Assembly (NCBI GenBank): GCA_035388825.1
Contig: DAOOQQ010000001.1
Location: forward strand, 124,001 to 188,000
From: MWAR01 sp035388825
Lineage (GTDB): Bacteria > Muiribacteriota > Ozemobacteria > Ozemobacterales > Ozemobacteraceae
Length of the DNA: 64,000 nt
Direction of reading: 5' to 3'
The notes under the pieces are model-generated. The model ran no database searches and was not told the DNA's origin. It saw only the letters and a program-made list of their open reading frames with translations. Both the position numbers and the translations under genes were made by a program. Of this stretch, positions 50,142 to 59,530 are shown in pieces. Position 1 is the stretch's first letter. Every line of letters begins with the position of its first letter.

Positions 50142-53100
50142 CCGTGGAGGGTGGTGTCAGAAACGATCGCAAGGCACGTCCGCGCCGGCCTCCGTCCGAG
50201 GAGGAGGCCCCGCGCCTTCCGACGCCGGATCCGCGCAGAGAAACGGTGATCCCTTCCCCCGACCAGATCGGTGGGCTTTCCGAACCGGATGTCGAAGACC
50301 GCCGACGCCGGTTTGGCCTGAACAGGCTGTCTCTCCCGCCCCGTCCACCCTGGTGGCTGGGATGGCTCCGTCAGTTCGACGATCCGATCATCCGCCTTCT
50401 GCTGGGAACCGCCGTCATCATGGCCCTGATCGGCGTATCCGAAGGAAGCATGATCGAGACGGCCGTCATCTGCCTCATTGTCACGCTTGCCACCCTGATC
50501 GGCTTCATCAGCGAGGAACGGGCCGACCGGGAGTTCGATCTCCTCGCGGTGGCCCGGGAGTGCGTGCCGGTGCGGGTCGTCCGGAACGGGGCCCTGGCTT
50601 CCGTTTCGCGCTCCGAGATCGTCGTCGATGACATCGTCTGGCTGGAAGCGGGCGACGAGGTGCCCGCCGACGGCCTGCTGATCCGCGGCCAGGCCGTGGA
50701 GATCGATGAGTCGAGGCTCACTGGCGACCTCCGGCCGGTATTGAAATGGCCTTCCGACCGGCTTTCCGTGGCTGTCATCGGGGTCGGAACGGCCAGCCCC
50801 GACCGGCTGCTTCGGGGCTCGGCCGTCCGCCAGGGGCGCGGGCTGATGCGGGTGACGGCCGTTGGCGACGCGACGGAGCTCGGCCGCGCCGGGGGACAGG
50901 CGTCTGCCGAACGGGAGGAGCCTTCCCCGCTCCGGAAACAGCTCGACGGCCTCGGCCGGGCCATCGCCTTCTTCGGCGTCACCGCGGCGGCCGTCATCTT
51001 CGCCGTTCTGGTGGCCGGCCGCGTGACGACCGGCAGCATCGTGATTCCGCCCGGCCAGGCGTGGGCCCATCTGTGTCTGGGCGCCGGTGTCGCGGCCGCT
51101 CTGCTTCCGTTCTGGCTTCCGACGGCCCTCGACATTCTCGGTCTGGCGGGGTTCGAGATCACGGGACGGGACCTGTTCGCCGGTGCCGGCCTGCCGCCCT
51201 GGTTGCTCGGAATACGTTGGGGATGCACGGTTGCCGGAATCGGCCTCCTGTTCGGTTGGGCTGCCGGCATTCTTCCCTTCAGCCTTGCGGCGTGGGGAAG
51301 CCGCCCCCTGGAGGCCGCGTTGCTCCAGGATCTTCTCCAGGCCATCGCCCTCATCGTCGTCGCCGTCCCGGACGGGCTGAGCATGAGCATCACGCTGTGT
51401 CTGGCCTGGGGCATGCGCCGGCTTCTGGCCGGCCGGACGATCGTTCGCCGGCTGCATGCCTGCGAGACGATCGGTGCCGTGACGGTCATCTGCACCGGAG
51501 ACACGGGAGCCATGATGGAGCCGCGTCTCTCCGTCGGCTCTTACCTGGAAGGGACCATCTCCCGGGATGCTGCTCTGGCGCCCCATCCGCTTCTTGCCGA
51601 GGCCATCTCCGTGAATGCGACAGCCCATCTGGCGCGCCGGTGCGACGACCCCCCCGTGACGATCGGCGATCCGCTCGAGGGTGCTCTGCTGTTCTGGCTG
51701 CGGGACCGGGGCATTTCCTATCTCGGTCACCGCACCGGCTTCGAGCTGGTCAGACAATGGCATGCGGGGCCCGACACCTGGTTCATGGCCACTCTCGGCC
51801 GGCCGGGAGGCGACGAAAATCCGGCCGACGGCAGGAGGCTCCATGTGAAGGGGCCTGCCGAGCTCCTGCTGAAACGGTGCCGCAGGATCCTGGAGGGCGG
51901 TGTCACACGCCCCCTCGCAGCCGATGCCGCGGCGCGGAGAGACCTGGAGACGAGCCTGCGAAGCCTCGCAGCGGATGGCCGGGTGATCGGGTTCGCCATG
52001 CGCGCAACGACCGGAAGCGAGCCGGCAGATCCCCTCGAGGACCTCGTCTGGCTGGGTGCCGTCCTGATATCCGGGACGATCTCCCCCGAGACGGCCGCCG
52101 CCCTCGACCAGTGTCTCCGCGCCGGAATCCGGGTGACGCTCGTGACATCCGAGACCCCCGAACACGCCGAGAAGATCGCCCGGAAAGCCGGGCTCGTCGG
52201 AGGGCCGGCCGCGCCGTGCCAGGTCATGACCGGTGAGGCTCTCCGGCGCGTGATCGGGGCTTCCGGCACGCACCTTGCCGAGCTGCCCAGGGTGCTGGCA
52301 CGCGCCGGGACAGGCGACCGCTCGTCCCTGGTCGATCTGCTCCGGCGTCGGGGGGAGGTCGTCGCCGCCATCGGCGAACGGGAGGCCGATGCCTCCGTGC
52401 TCCGACAGGCCGACATCGGTCTGGTCATGGGAAACGGCGCATCCGACAGGGTTCGCGCCTCCGGAGATCTCGTGCTGCTCGACGAGGGGCTCCACGCCCT
52501 TCTCGCCGCCGTCCGCTGGGGCCGGTCGCTGTTTCTGAACATCCAGCGGTTCCTCGTGTTCCAGCTCTCGGTGAACGTGATGGCCCTCGGCATCAACCTG
52601 ATCGGCCCGTTCATCGGCGTGCGCCTCCCGCTGACGATTCTCCAGATGCTGTGGGTGAATATCATCATGGATATATTTGCGGCGCTTGCCCTGGCGACCG
52701 AGCCGCCCCACCCGGGCATCCTGGATGATCCGCCGCGGTCGAGCCGGGCCTTCATCGTCACGAGACCGATGCTGAAAGCCATCCTGACGACGTCGGCCGT
52801 GTGCATGTCCGCCTTCGTCGTCATCCTGCGCTCCTGGCAGCGGCCCGACGGGGAAATCGACGCCCGTCACCTGACCTGGTTTTTCTGCCTGTTCGTGTTC
52901 GTCCAGCTCTGGAATCTGGTGAACGCGCGAGGCTTCGGGGCGCGCCGTCCGCCCTGGCTCGGCATCGGCGAGAACCCCTGGTTCGGGGCCATGTTCCTGG
53001 TGACGCTCGTCGCCCAGGTGCTCATCGTCCAGATGGGGGGCGAGGTGTTCCGTACCATCCCCCTTTCGCTCGGGGAATGGGCGCTCCTGCTTGCGGCAAC

Positions 53101-53164
53101 CTCGCCGCTGCTCCTGCTGGGCCGCGTGCTCGGGGCTCCCGGGGCCAGGCGTTCCTCCGGCTGA
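50138..53164 (+). CDS. P-type ATPase homologue with all catalytic motifs degenerate (pseudo-ATPase)
   Basis: 1,008 residues with the full P2-type layout: disordered proline-rich N-terminus, paired helices, actuator domain, M3-M4, phosphorylation/nucleotide domain, six C-terminal helices. It aligns without gaps to active relatives at each signature, yet every one is changed: TGES is TGD (195-197), PEGLP is PDGLS (411-415), CSDKTGT is CTGDTGA with the phosphorylated Asp replaced by Gly454 and Lys by Asp455, KGAPE is KGPAE (571-575), TGD is TSE (670-672), and TGDGVNDAP is IGEREADAS (745-753). The M6 ligand pattern LWVNxxxD is kept. The reading frame is intact throughout, so it is probably a selected pseudoenzyme, perhaps a transmembrane sensor or scaffold. 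The start is GTG 50138 (GTGA overlap) or GTG 50144. Confidence 0.85.
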   Translation: MTVEGGVRNDRKARPRRPPSEEEAPRLPTPDPRRETVIPSPDQIGGLSEPDVEDRRRRFGLNRLSLPPRPPWWLGWLRQFDDPIIRLLLGTAVIMALIGVSEGSMIETAVICLIVTLATLIGFISEERADREFDLLAVARECVPVRVVRNGALASVSRSEIVVDDIVWLEAGDEVPADGLLIRGQAVEIDESRLTGDLRPVLKWPSDRLSVAVIGVGTASPDRLLRGSAVRQGRGLMRVTAVGDATELGRAGGQASAEREEPSPLRKQLDGLGRAIAFFGVTAAAVIFAVLVAGRVTTGSIVIPPGQAWAHLCLGAGVAAALLPFWLPTALDILGLAGFEITGRDLFAGAGLPPWLLGIRWGCTVAGIGLLFGWAAGILPFSLAAWGSRPLEAALLQDLLQAIALIVVAVPDGLSMSITLCLAWGMRRLLAGRTIVRRLHACETIGAVTVICTGDTGAMMEPRLSVGSYLEGTISRDAALAPHPLLAEAISVNATAHLARRCDDPPVTIGDPLEGALLFWLRDRGISYLGHRTGFELVRQWHAGPDTWFMATLGRPGGDENPADGRRLHVKGPAELLLKRCRRILEGGVTRPLAADAAARRDLETSLRSLAADGRVIGFAMRATTGSEPADPLEDLVWLGAVLISGTISPETAAALDQCLRAGIRVTLVTSETPEHAEKIARKAGLVGGPAAPCQVMTGEALRRVIGASGTHLAELPRVLARAGTGDRSSLVDLLRRRGEVVAAIGEREADASVLRQADIGLVMGNGASDRVRASGDLVLLDEGLHALLAAVRWGRSLFLNIQRFLVFQLSVNVMALGINLIGPFIGVRLPLTILQMLWVNIIMDIFAALALATEPPHPGILDDPPRSSRAFIVTRPMLKAILTTSAVCMSAFVVILRSWQRPDGEIDARHLTWFFCLFVFVQLWNLVNARGFGARRPPWLGIGENPWFGAMFLVTLVAQVLIVQMGGEVFRTIPLSLGEWALLLAATSPLLLLGRVLGAPGARRSSG

Positions 53165-53170
53165 GAAGTC

Positions 53171-54121
53171 TCAGGCGGTCCGTTTCCGGAGCAGCCGCAT
53201 GGCTGTCAGCGCGACGACGGTGAAGGCGAGGCTGAACAGGACGGCCTGCCGGTCGAACGGCACCAGCAGCAGGGTCGTCACGAACTCGATGGCGATCAGC
53301 ACGAGCAGGAACCAAACGACGTGTTGACGCGGCTGCCACGAGCAGAATGCCGCGCCGAGGGGCGCCCCGAACGCGACGATCGGGGCGGCGCACAGCCACA
53401 TCGGCAGGACGTCGGGGGCGAGGGTGCCCGAGAGCAGCCGGAACAGGAAGCCGATCATCGAGACGCTTCCCATCAGCACGACCGTCGTCCGGGTGCCGAT
53501 CTTTTCGTCGATGCCGTACCGCAGGCACAGCACCACGAACAGCACGACATCGGCGCCGCTTCCGACCAGGGCAGAGATCAGCCCGCCCAGCGCCCCGGTC
53601 ATCAGAAAGGCGAACCACCGGTGCGGCGGCGAAATATCTATTGTTTCAGCTATTTTTCTCGGTGCGCGGTTGAGATGCCAGAGGAAGAAACCGAAACAGA
53701 GCGTGAACAGGGTGAAGATGATCTTGGGGTAGGGGGCCGGAACGAGGGGCGCCAGCCACAGGAGGCCGGGAACGAGGGTGGCGGCCGCCCCGGCCAGCGT
53801 CCAGGCGTAGACGCCCGGAAGCCACGCATACCCGCTCCGGATGATGATGAGCGCGCCGCAGGTCATCCCGACGGACTGGATCGCGAGCGCGAAGTCGCGG
53901 GCCGTTTCCGAGGGGATGTGGAGCAGTTTGGTGAATACGGGGAAGGCGACTGCGCCACCGCCTTCCGCTGTCGCCCCCGCCACGAACGAGCCCAGGGTCA
54001 TGGTCAGAGAAACCGGCCAGTGTTGCCGGAACAGGGGGCCGTTTCCGGTAGACAGCATGAACACGGCCCAGGCGGCGAAGACCAGCCAGGAGATCAGGAA
54101 ACGGCGGGAAAGGATGATCAT
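53171..54121 (-). CDS. TSUP-family (TauE/SafE-like) membrane exporter
   Basis: 316 residues with about eight helices arranged as two similar halves, each opening with a glycine-rich loop (VAGATAEGGGAVAFPVF and LGGLISALVGSGADVVLF), the hallmark of the sulfite exporter TauE/SafE family. Possible substrates are sulfite or organosulfonates, not determinable here. ATG 54121 overlaps the stop of the upstream P-type ATPase (ATGA), so they form a two-gene operon. It converges on the pseudo-ATPase gene with a 6-bp gap. Confidence 0.88.
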   Translation of the reverse strand: MIILSRRFLISWLVFAAWAVFMLSTGNGPLFRQHWPVSLTMTLGSFVAGATAEGGGAVAFPVFTKLLHIPSETARDFALAIQSVGMTCGALIIIRSGYAWLPGVYAWTLAGAAATLVPGLLWLAPLVPAPYPKIIFTLFTLCFGFFLWHLNRAPRKIAETIDISPPHRWFAFLMTGALGGLISALVGSGADVVLFVVLCLRYGIDEKIGTRTTVVLMGSVSMIGFLFRLLSGTLAPDVLPMWLCAAPIVAFGAPLGAAFCSWQPRQHVVWFLLVLIAIEFVTTLLLVPFDRQAVLFSLAFTVVALTAMRLLRKRTA

Positions 54122-56682
54122 GATGCCGTGCGGAGCCGGCCCGAGTGGAAAAACAGCTTGATCAGCTCGCTGAGAGCGATGGCAAGCCCGCCTGCGCCGA
54201 ATGCGACGATCAGATCCTGGCCGTGGAGAGAGCCGAATTTGAACAGGCTTGCGAGGACGGGGACGGTGAGACACAGGACCAGGGCGAGACCGGTGCCGCC
54301 GATCACCCACCACAGGGCCGCGTTGGGGGTGCGCAGGGCGGAGATGAAGTTCTTCTTCATGCTGCGGTTGCTCAGGATCAGGCCGAAATTCCCGATGACG
54401 AGGGTGATGAAACAGGCCGTGCGCGCCTCCTCGGCGGACCGGCTCACCCCGGTGACCGCGATGTAGGCAACGAGGGACAGAATCAGGATACAGGCGCCCT
54501 GGAGAATGCTGTGGATCACGGTGTTGCGGTCGAACAGGGGTTCGTTCTCGGTGCGCGGCGGCCGGCTCATGATGTCCGGCTCCTCGGCTTCGGCTTCGAA
54601 CACGACCGAGCAGGCCGGGTCGATGAACAGTTCCAGGAAGACGACGTGCACGGGAAGCAGCAGCAGCGGCCAGCGCAGCAGCACGGGCAGCAGGGAAAGG
54701 CCGGCGATCGGGATGTGGACCGCAACGATGAACGACATCGCCTTGCGCAGGTTGTCGAAGATGCGGCGGCCGAGTCGGACGGCCTGGACAATCGAGGTGA
54801 AGTTGTCGTCGAGAAGCACCAGGGAAGCGGCTTCGCGGGCGACATCCGTGCCGCGGCCGCCCATAGCTACGCCTATATTTGCTGCCTTCAGGGCCGGGGC
54901 GTCGTTGACCCCGTCTCCCGTCATTGCGACGACTTCCCCGTTGGCTTTCAGCGCCTGGACGAGCCGCAGCTTCTGCTCGGGAACGGCCCGGGCGAAGATC
55001 GAGACTGTCCGGATCCGTTTCCGCAGCGTCTCGTCATCCATCGCATCCAGCTCGGGGCCCGAGATCACTTCCTCGGCGTTGGGTAGTCCGATCTGGCGGG
55101 CGATGCTGCGGGCCGTGCCGGGGTAGTCGCCCGTGATCATGATGACGCGCACGCCGGCGGTGAGACACTCGGCGACGGCCGCCGGCACCTCGGGACGAAC
55201 CGGGTCGGCGAGGCCGAGCAGGCCGAGGAACTCGAATGTCAGGTCGTGCTGGCCGTCCGGCAGTTCCTGCTCGGCGAACGTGCCGTGCGCAACGCCGATG
55301 ACCCGCAGCCCCTGGTCGGCCAGCGTGTTGATCTGCTTCCGAAGCGCGACGAGGTCGGAATCCGGCAGATGGCAGAGGTCTGCAATCGCTTCGGGAGCGC
55401 CTTTTGCGGCCAGCGTCAGGGAGTCTCCCGTGGGGGAACGCCAGACCCGCGACATCGCGAGCAGCTCCTCGGACAGGGGATACTCGCGGACGAGCGTCCA
55501 GTCGCGGTGCAGGTGTTCCGTCCGGTCGAGGGTGACCTTGCCGAGGTCACACATCGCTTTTTCCATCGGGTCGAACGGATCGACGGGGCTGGCCAGGATG
55601 GCGAACTCGACGAGCTCGTGGACCTCCTCGGGAAGCGAGGCGGCGCCCTGTTCGACGACATGCACGAGGCTGTCGGTCGAAAGATGGGTGACCGTCATCC
55701 GGTTCTGGGTCAGCGTGCCGGTCTTGTCGGTGCAGAGCACCGTCGCCGACCCCAGGATCTCGACGGCGGGGACGCGCCGCGTCAGCACGTTGCGATGCGA
55801 CATGCGCCAGGCGCCGAGGGCGAGGAAGATCGTGAGGACCACGGGAAACTCTTCGGGCAGGGTCGCCATCGCCAGGGTGAGGCCGGCCAGAAAGCCCTGG
55901 ATCCAGTCGTGCCGGGTCAGGCCGTAGACGACGACCACGATGAGGCAGGAGACTGCCCCGACGATGCCGAAGTTCCGGACGATGCGGCCCGTTTCCCGCT
56001 GAAGCCGCGTCTGCTCCGGGGCGAGACTTTCCAGGGCCTTGCCGATCTTGCCCATCGAGGTGCGGATGCCGGTGTGGATCATGCGCACGATGCCCTGCCC
56101 CTTGACGACCATCGAGCCGGAAAAGACGAACGGGGTTCCATCGCCGCCCGGCTGGCCCATTTCCGTGATGGCCGGGTCGGCTTTTTTCCGGACGGGAACG
56201 GATTCGCCCGTCAGCAGGGATTCATCCGTCGTGAGACTCACGGCGTGCAGCACGATGCCGTCGGCGGGAACGCGGTCGCCCTCGACCAGCAGCACGATGT
56301 CGCCGGGAACGACATCCCGCCCCGCGATGCGCTGCTGGACGCAGTCGCGGATCACGAGGGCGCGCGGGCTGGAGAGGTTGCGCAGGGCTTCGAGAGCGTT
56401 CTCGGTGCGTTGCTCCTGGTAGAACGTGATGCCCATGATGACGAAGACGAAGCCGAGCAGCATCAGGGCTTCCTCGTGGTCTCCGAGCAGGAGATACAGG
56501 AGGCCGCAGAAGATCAGCAGCAGGAACATCGGCTCACGGACCACTTCCGCCGCGATATCGAGGATGCCGCGCTTCTTGCCGGTGGGAAGCTCGTTCAGGC
56601 CCCAGGTGGCGCGGGCTTCGAGGACTTGCGGGGAGGAAAGCCCCTGGATGTTCGAGGGGTCGAAGGGGGTGGGCGGATTCAT
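54118..56682 (-). CDS. cation-transporting P-type ATPase (P2 type), catalytically intact
   Basis: 854 residues. All active-site motifs are present: LTGES in the actuator domain, PEEFP in M4, CTDKTGTLTQNRM with the phosphorylated Asp, KGAPE, MITGD, and TGDGVNDAPALKAANIG. The M6 region (VFLELFIDPACSVVFEAE) differs from SERCA's NxxTD, so the ion (Ca2+, Na+, K+ or other) is not certain. The N-terminal segment (IQGLSSPQVLEARATWGLNELP) matches the cation-ATPase N-domain. A good CAGGAGAG precedes the ATG, with a sigma-70-like promoter 70-100 bp upstream. Useful as an internal reference for the degenerate homologue at 50138-53164. Confidence 0.95.
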   Translation of the reverse strand: MNPPTPFDPSNIQGLSSPQVLEARATWGLNELPTGKKRGILDIAAEVVREPMFLLLIFCGLLYLLLGDHEEALMLLGFVFVIMGITFYQEQRTENALEALRNLSSPRALVIRDCVQQRIAGRDVVPGDIVLLVEGDRVPADGIVLHAVSLTTDESLLTGESVPVRKKADPAITEMGQPGGDGTPFVFSGSMVVKGQGIVRMIHTGIRTSMGKIGKALESLAPEQTRLQRETGRIVRNFGIVGAVSCLIVVVVYGLTRHDWIQGFLAGLTLAMATLPEEFPVVLTIFLALGAWRMSHRNVLTRRVPAVEILGSATVLCTDKTGTLTQNRMTVTHLSTDSLVHVVEQGAASLPEEVHELVEFAILASPVDPFDPMEKAMCDLGKVTLDRTEHLHRDWTLVREYPLSEELLAMSRVWRSPTGDSLTLAAKGAPEAIADLCHLPDSDLVALRKQINTLADQGLRVIGVAHGTFAEQELPDGQHDLTFEFLGLLGLADPVRPEVPAAVAECLTAGVRVIMITGDYPGTARSIARQIGLPNAEEVISGPELDAMDDETLRKRIRTVSIFARAVPEQKLRLVQALKANGEVVAMTGDGVNDAPALKAANIGVAMGGRGTDVAREAASLVLLDDNFTSIVQAVRLGRRIFDNLRKAMSFIVAVHIPIAGLSLLPVLLRWPLLLLPVHVVFLELFIDPACSVVFEAEAEEPDIMSRPPRTENEPLFDRNTVIHSILQGACILILSLVAYIAVTGVSRSAEEARTACFITLVIGNFGLILSNRSMKKNFISALRTPNAALWWVIGGTGLALVLCLTVPVLASLFKFGSLHGQDLIVAFGAGGLAIALSELIKLFFHSGRLRTAS

Positions 56683-56751
56683 GGGTGTCTCTCCTGAGGT
56701 GGTTCATCCCGCTGGGGCCTCTCGAGGCATCCTGTGGCCGGGCCACGGGCC

Positions 56752-56780
56752 ATTCTCACCCATCCGGCACGAAGAGTCAA
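56752..56780 (-). promoter_or_regulatory. sigma-70-type promoter of the P-type ATPase/TSUP operon
   Basis: On the minus strand: TTGACT (56780-56775), 17-bp spacer, GAGAAT (56757-56752). The -10 matches four of six consensus positions. The leader would be about 65 bases. Confidence 0.55.
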
Positions 56781-56955
56781 CCGCACGGGAGAGGACGATC
56801 CGCAGATGTCGCAGATGACACAGATAAAAATATATATAAATACATATTCTAAATGACCATAGACGAGCGCCTGGAATGGCAGGATGAACGGGGCGTGACG
56901 GAATGCACGAGAATAGGCCGGGGAAATGCGTGATACTGCCCGGAGTCTGGATGCG

Positions 56956-56984
56956 TTGCCGTTGTCGGGGCGGCAGTCTATAAT
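56956..56984 (+). promoter_or_regulatory. sigma-70-type promoter of the TPR/peptidase-MA-like gene
   Basis: TTGCCG at 56956-56961, a 17-bp spacer and a perfect TATAAT at 56979-56984, ending 35 bp before the start codon. Confidence 0.8.
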
Positions 56985-57019
56985 GAGAAAACCCTGTCGC
57001 CGATGCGAGGATGATCGAT

Positions 57020-59521
57020 ATGAATGAAATGCGAGAAGGGAAGGCTTTTCTGCGGGTTCTGGCCGTGATTGCGGTGATGGCCGGCGTGCCCTGCGCCGTA
57101 CCGCTTCGTGCGGCTGCCGGACCCGTCGAGTTGACGGATATCGAAGGCGCCCGCGGCGTCTTCCTGAAAAAGCAGGTGATGGTGCCGCGCGACCTGTACA
57201 AGCTCGCGCACGAGGCGTTCACGGCGAACCGCCTCGACGAGGCGCGGCTGTATGCGCTTCGCATCTACTTCGACGGGTTCCGCAGCACCAACCTTCTGGA
57301 CCTGCTGGGCGGCATCGAGATCAAGGCCGGTCAACCCCTGCTCGCCGGGGAATGGCTGCGCAAGGCCCTTTGCCTCAACCAGGACGACCCGACGGCCCGG
57401 AAGCTGCTCGCGCGGCTTCCCCCGCCTCCGAGGCCGATTCCCGTCGATCCGTCGGCGCTCCAGGACCATTTCGGGCAGATCACGAGCCGCCTGCCGCAGC
57501 TCCTGAACCGGCTCAAGACGTCGAAGCTGCACTACGACAGTGTTCTCGACGAGATCGCGCGCGGCCAGTTCTACAAGGCCCTCGCGCTTGCCGAGGAGTA
57601 TGAGAAGCGGTATCCGGGAGTCGACGGGGGCGCCCTGACCGCTCTCTGCGCCCTGTATCTGGGCCGCATCAAGGATGCGACGCTCCTGTGCGATCAGGGG
57701 CTTGCGAAAGAGCCCTGCCACGCCCTGCTGCTGTTCATCCGGGCGATGATCGTCGATGTCCACCCCGAGACCTCGGCGACCTCGCGGGCGCGGGCCCTGT
57801 ATGACCTCGACCGCTGGAAGGAAGCGGAAGAGTCCGCGGATCAACTGACGCAGACGTTTTCCAGAAGCGCCGAAGGACTGCTGGTGCGGGCCCGGATTGC
57901 CCTCGACCGCATGCAGCCCCGGAATGCCCAGGTGTTTCTCGACCAGGTCGCCCAGCGCGACCCGGACCACCCGATGCTCGACCTGCTTCGGCTCGATCTC
58001 GCGCTCATGACGGGCGAGCCCGAAAAGGGAAGCGAGATCCTGCGGCGCGCGTTCCGGCGGGGCTACAACCTGCCGTCGGTGAACCTGAAAGCCGGCCTGC
58101 TCGCCGCGGCGAATGCCCGTCCCGACGAGGCGAAGACGATTCTCGACGATGCCGGAAACGGCCTGCCGTTCCTCGATCGCGACGCCTGGCCCCTGTATGT
58201 CCAGCTTGCCATCATCGGCAACCGGGCGAAGGATGCCCGGCGCGCGCTCGATCTGTGGGCCGCCCGGCTGCCCCGGCGCAGCCTCGCCTGCTACATGGAG
58301 GCGCTGTACTGGTTCAAGGTCGGGGAGCTCGACAAGGGGCTGGACTGGCTGAGAAAGGGCTTCGCCATGAACGGCGATCATGTGACCGTCCTCAACGCTC
58401 TCACCGCGGTGCCGGCCCTCAGCCGCGACCCCGCGCTCGCCCAGCAGATCATGACCCGGCTCTCGAACGCCGAACAGGCGGCGCAACAGAACCCCGCATT
58501 GCCGCAGAAGATCGCCCCCGAACAGGATGAAAGCCGCCCCACGCCCCTGCCGCCGGACCCCACCAGATCCGCCGAGCCCGGGCAGGAGGTTCCGTCGGCA
58601 GAGCCGGGAACGCCGCCGCCGGCTTCCGCGGAACCGGCCCCTGCCGCGGCTGCGCCTGCTCCGAAGCCCGTAATCCCGGCCGGTGCCGCGGGTTTCGTGC
58701 CGCCCTCGTTCCCGATGAACGGTCCGGCCGCCTCCTCCGCCCGGTTTGCCCTGAAATCGGCAGACGGAACCGCCCCCACCCTGCCGGGCGTGATCATGCA
58801 GAGCCTCGAAACGACGATGAACCGCCTCGAGCCGCGCCTGGGAAATCCGAAGGAGCCGGTCACCGTCCATCTCGTGCCGGTTTCCGCCATGGGATCGGCG
58901 GTGGCCCGATACTATCCCGACCAGGATATATTGGCGGTTTCCGCCCTGTACGCCGATATCGGCGCCGTGCGCAGCTGGATCGCGACGGAGTATCCCGACG
59001 CGGGCGAGGAGACCTCGGTCCTGCTTTCCCAGGCCCTGCCCGGCCACGAGCTCGCCCGGGAGCTGACGCGGGCCCTGCTGCATCGCCGTGCCCCGAAGGC
59101 GTTCGAGCCGGAAAACCAGGGATTGTGGCTCCAGGCCGGTGTGGCCGAGATTCTCGGCGGCAGCGATGACGTCGTGAAGCACTTGCTCCAATCGGTTCAG
59201 GCGCGCATCGCAAGCGATGAAGCGCAGCTCGTCACGCTCGAAAAGGTCGACGGCATCCTCGCCGATCCGGCTGCGACCATTGCCGCCCGCGACACGGCGC
59301 GGGCGCAGGCCTATCTGATGGCCGCCTTCCTCGTCAAGAAGAAGGCCGATTTCCCCTCTGGGATAGCATCGGCTATTCAATTATTCGAGCGGCTCGGGGC
59401 GGGGAAAAAACTCGACGCGGCCATTCCCGACGTGTTTCAGATGCAGCGAGCCCAGTTCGACTCTGGCTGGAAGGAGTCGGCGTTCTGGAGCCTGAGACAG
59501 GGCGTTCCCTACGAGTGGTAG
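57020..59521 (+). CDS. secreted TPR protein with degenerate peptidase-MA-like domain
   Basis: 833 residues. A basic start and hydrophobic signal (FLRVLAVIAVMAGVPCAVPLRAAA) are followed by TPR-like helical repeats over ~35-480, a Pro/Ala/Glu-rich linker (~490-570) and a C-terminal ~250-residue domain. That domain resembles gluzincin peptidases of the MA-like group, but the HExxH site appears as RELTR (680-684) and the downstream WLxEGxAE as WLQAGVAE (703-710), so both zinc histidines and the Glu of EG are lost. Catalysis is therefore unlikely. GAGG lies about nine bases before ATG 57020; ATG 57011 would abut it. Confidence 0.75.
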   Translation: MNEMREGKAFLRVLAVIAVMAGVPCAVPLRAAAGPVELTDIEGARGVFLKKQVMVPRDLYKLAHEAFTANRLDEARLYALRIYFDGFRSTNLLDLLGGIEIKAGQPLLAGEWLRKALCLNQDDPTARKLLARLPPPPRPIPVDPSALQDHFGQITSRLPQLLNRLKTSKLHYDSVLDEIARGQFYKALALAEEYEKRYPGVDGGALTALCALYLGRIKDATLLCDQGLAKEPCHALLLFIRAMIVDVHPETSATSRARALYDLDRWKEAEESADQLTQTFSRSAEGLLVRARIALDRMQPRNAQVFLDQVAQRDPDHPMLDLLRLDLALMTGEPEKGSEILRRAFRRGYNLPSVNLKAGLLAAANARPDEAKTILDDAGNGLPFLDRDAWPLYVQLAIIGNRAKDARRALDLWAARLPRRSLACYMEALYWFKVGELDKGLDWLRKGFAMNGDHVTVLNALTAVPALSRDPALAQQIMTRLSNAEQAAQQNPALPQKIAPEQDESRPTPLPPDPTRSAEPGQEVPSAEPGTPPPASAEPAPAAAAPAPKPVIPAGAAGFVPPSFPMNGPAASSARFALKSADGTAPTLPGVIMQSLETTMNRLEPRLGNPKEPVTVHLVPVSAMGSAVARYYPDQDILAVSALYADIGAVRSWIATEYPDAGEETSVLLSQALPGHELARELTRALLHRRAPKAFEPENQGLWLQAGVAEILGGSDDVVKHLLQSVQARIASDEAQLVTLEKVDGILADPAATIAARDTARAQAYLMAAFLVKKKADFPSGIASAIQLFERLGAGKKLDAAIPDVFQMQRAQFDSGWKESAFWSLRQGVPYEW

Positions 59522-59530
59522 CGTCGCGTC

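Larger units (their letters stand above)
56683..57019. other. 337-bp divergent intergenic region
   Basis: It lies between the minus-strand P-type ATPase and the plus-strand TPR protein and holds one promoter for each direction. An AT-rich block at about 56818-56855 (AAAAATATATATAAATA core) stands out between GC-rich flanks and could be an UP-like element, a nucleoid-protein site or a weak start site. No ORF or RNA gene is evident. Confidence 0.6.

Noticed and set aside
50045..52870. A 941-residue minus-strand ORF opposite the pseudo-ATPase
   Set aside because: I considered whether this, rather than the degenerate ATPase, was the real gene. The plus-strand frame has membrane helices and full-length homology; the antisense frame is hydrophilic low-complexity sequence.
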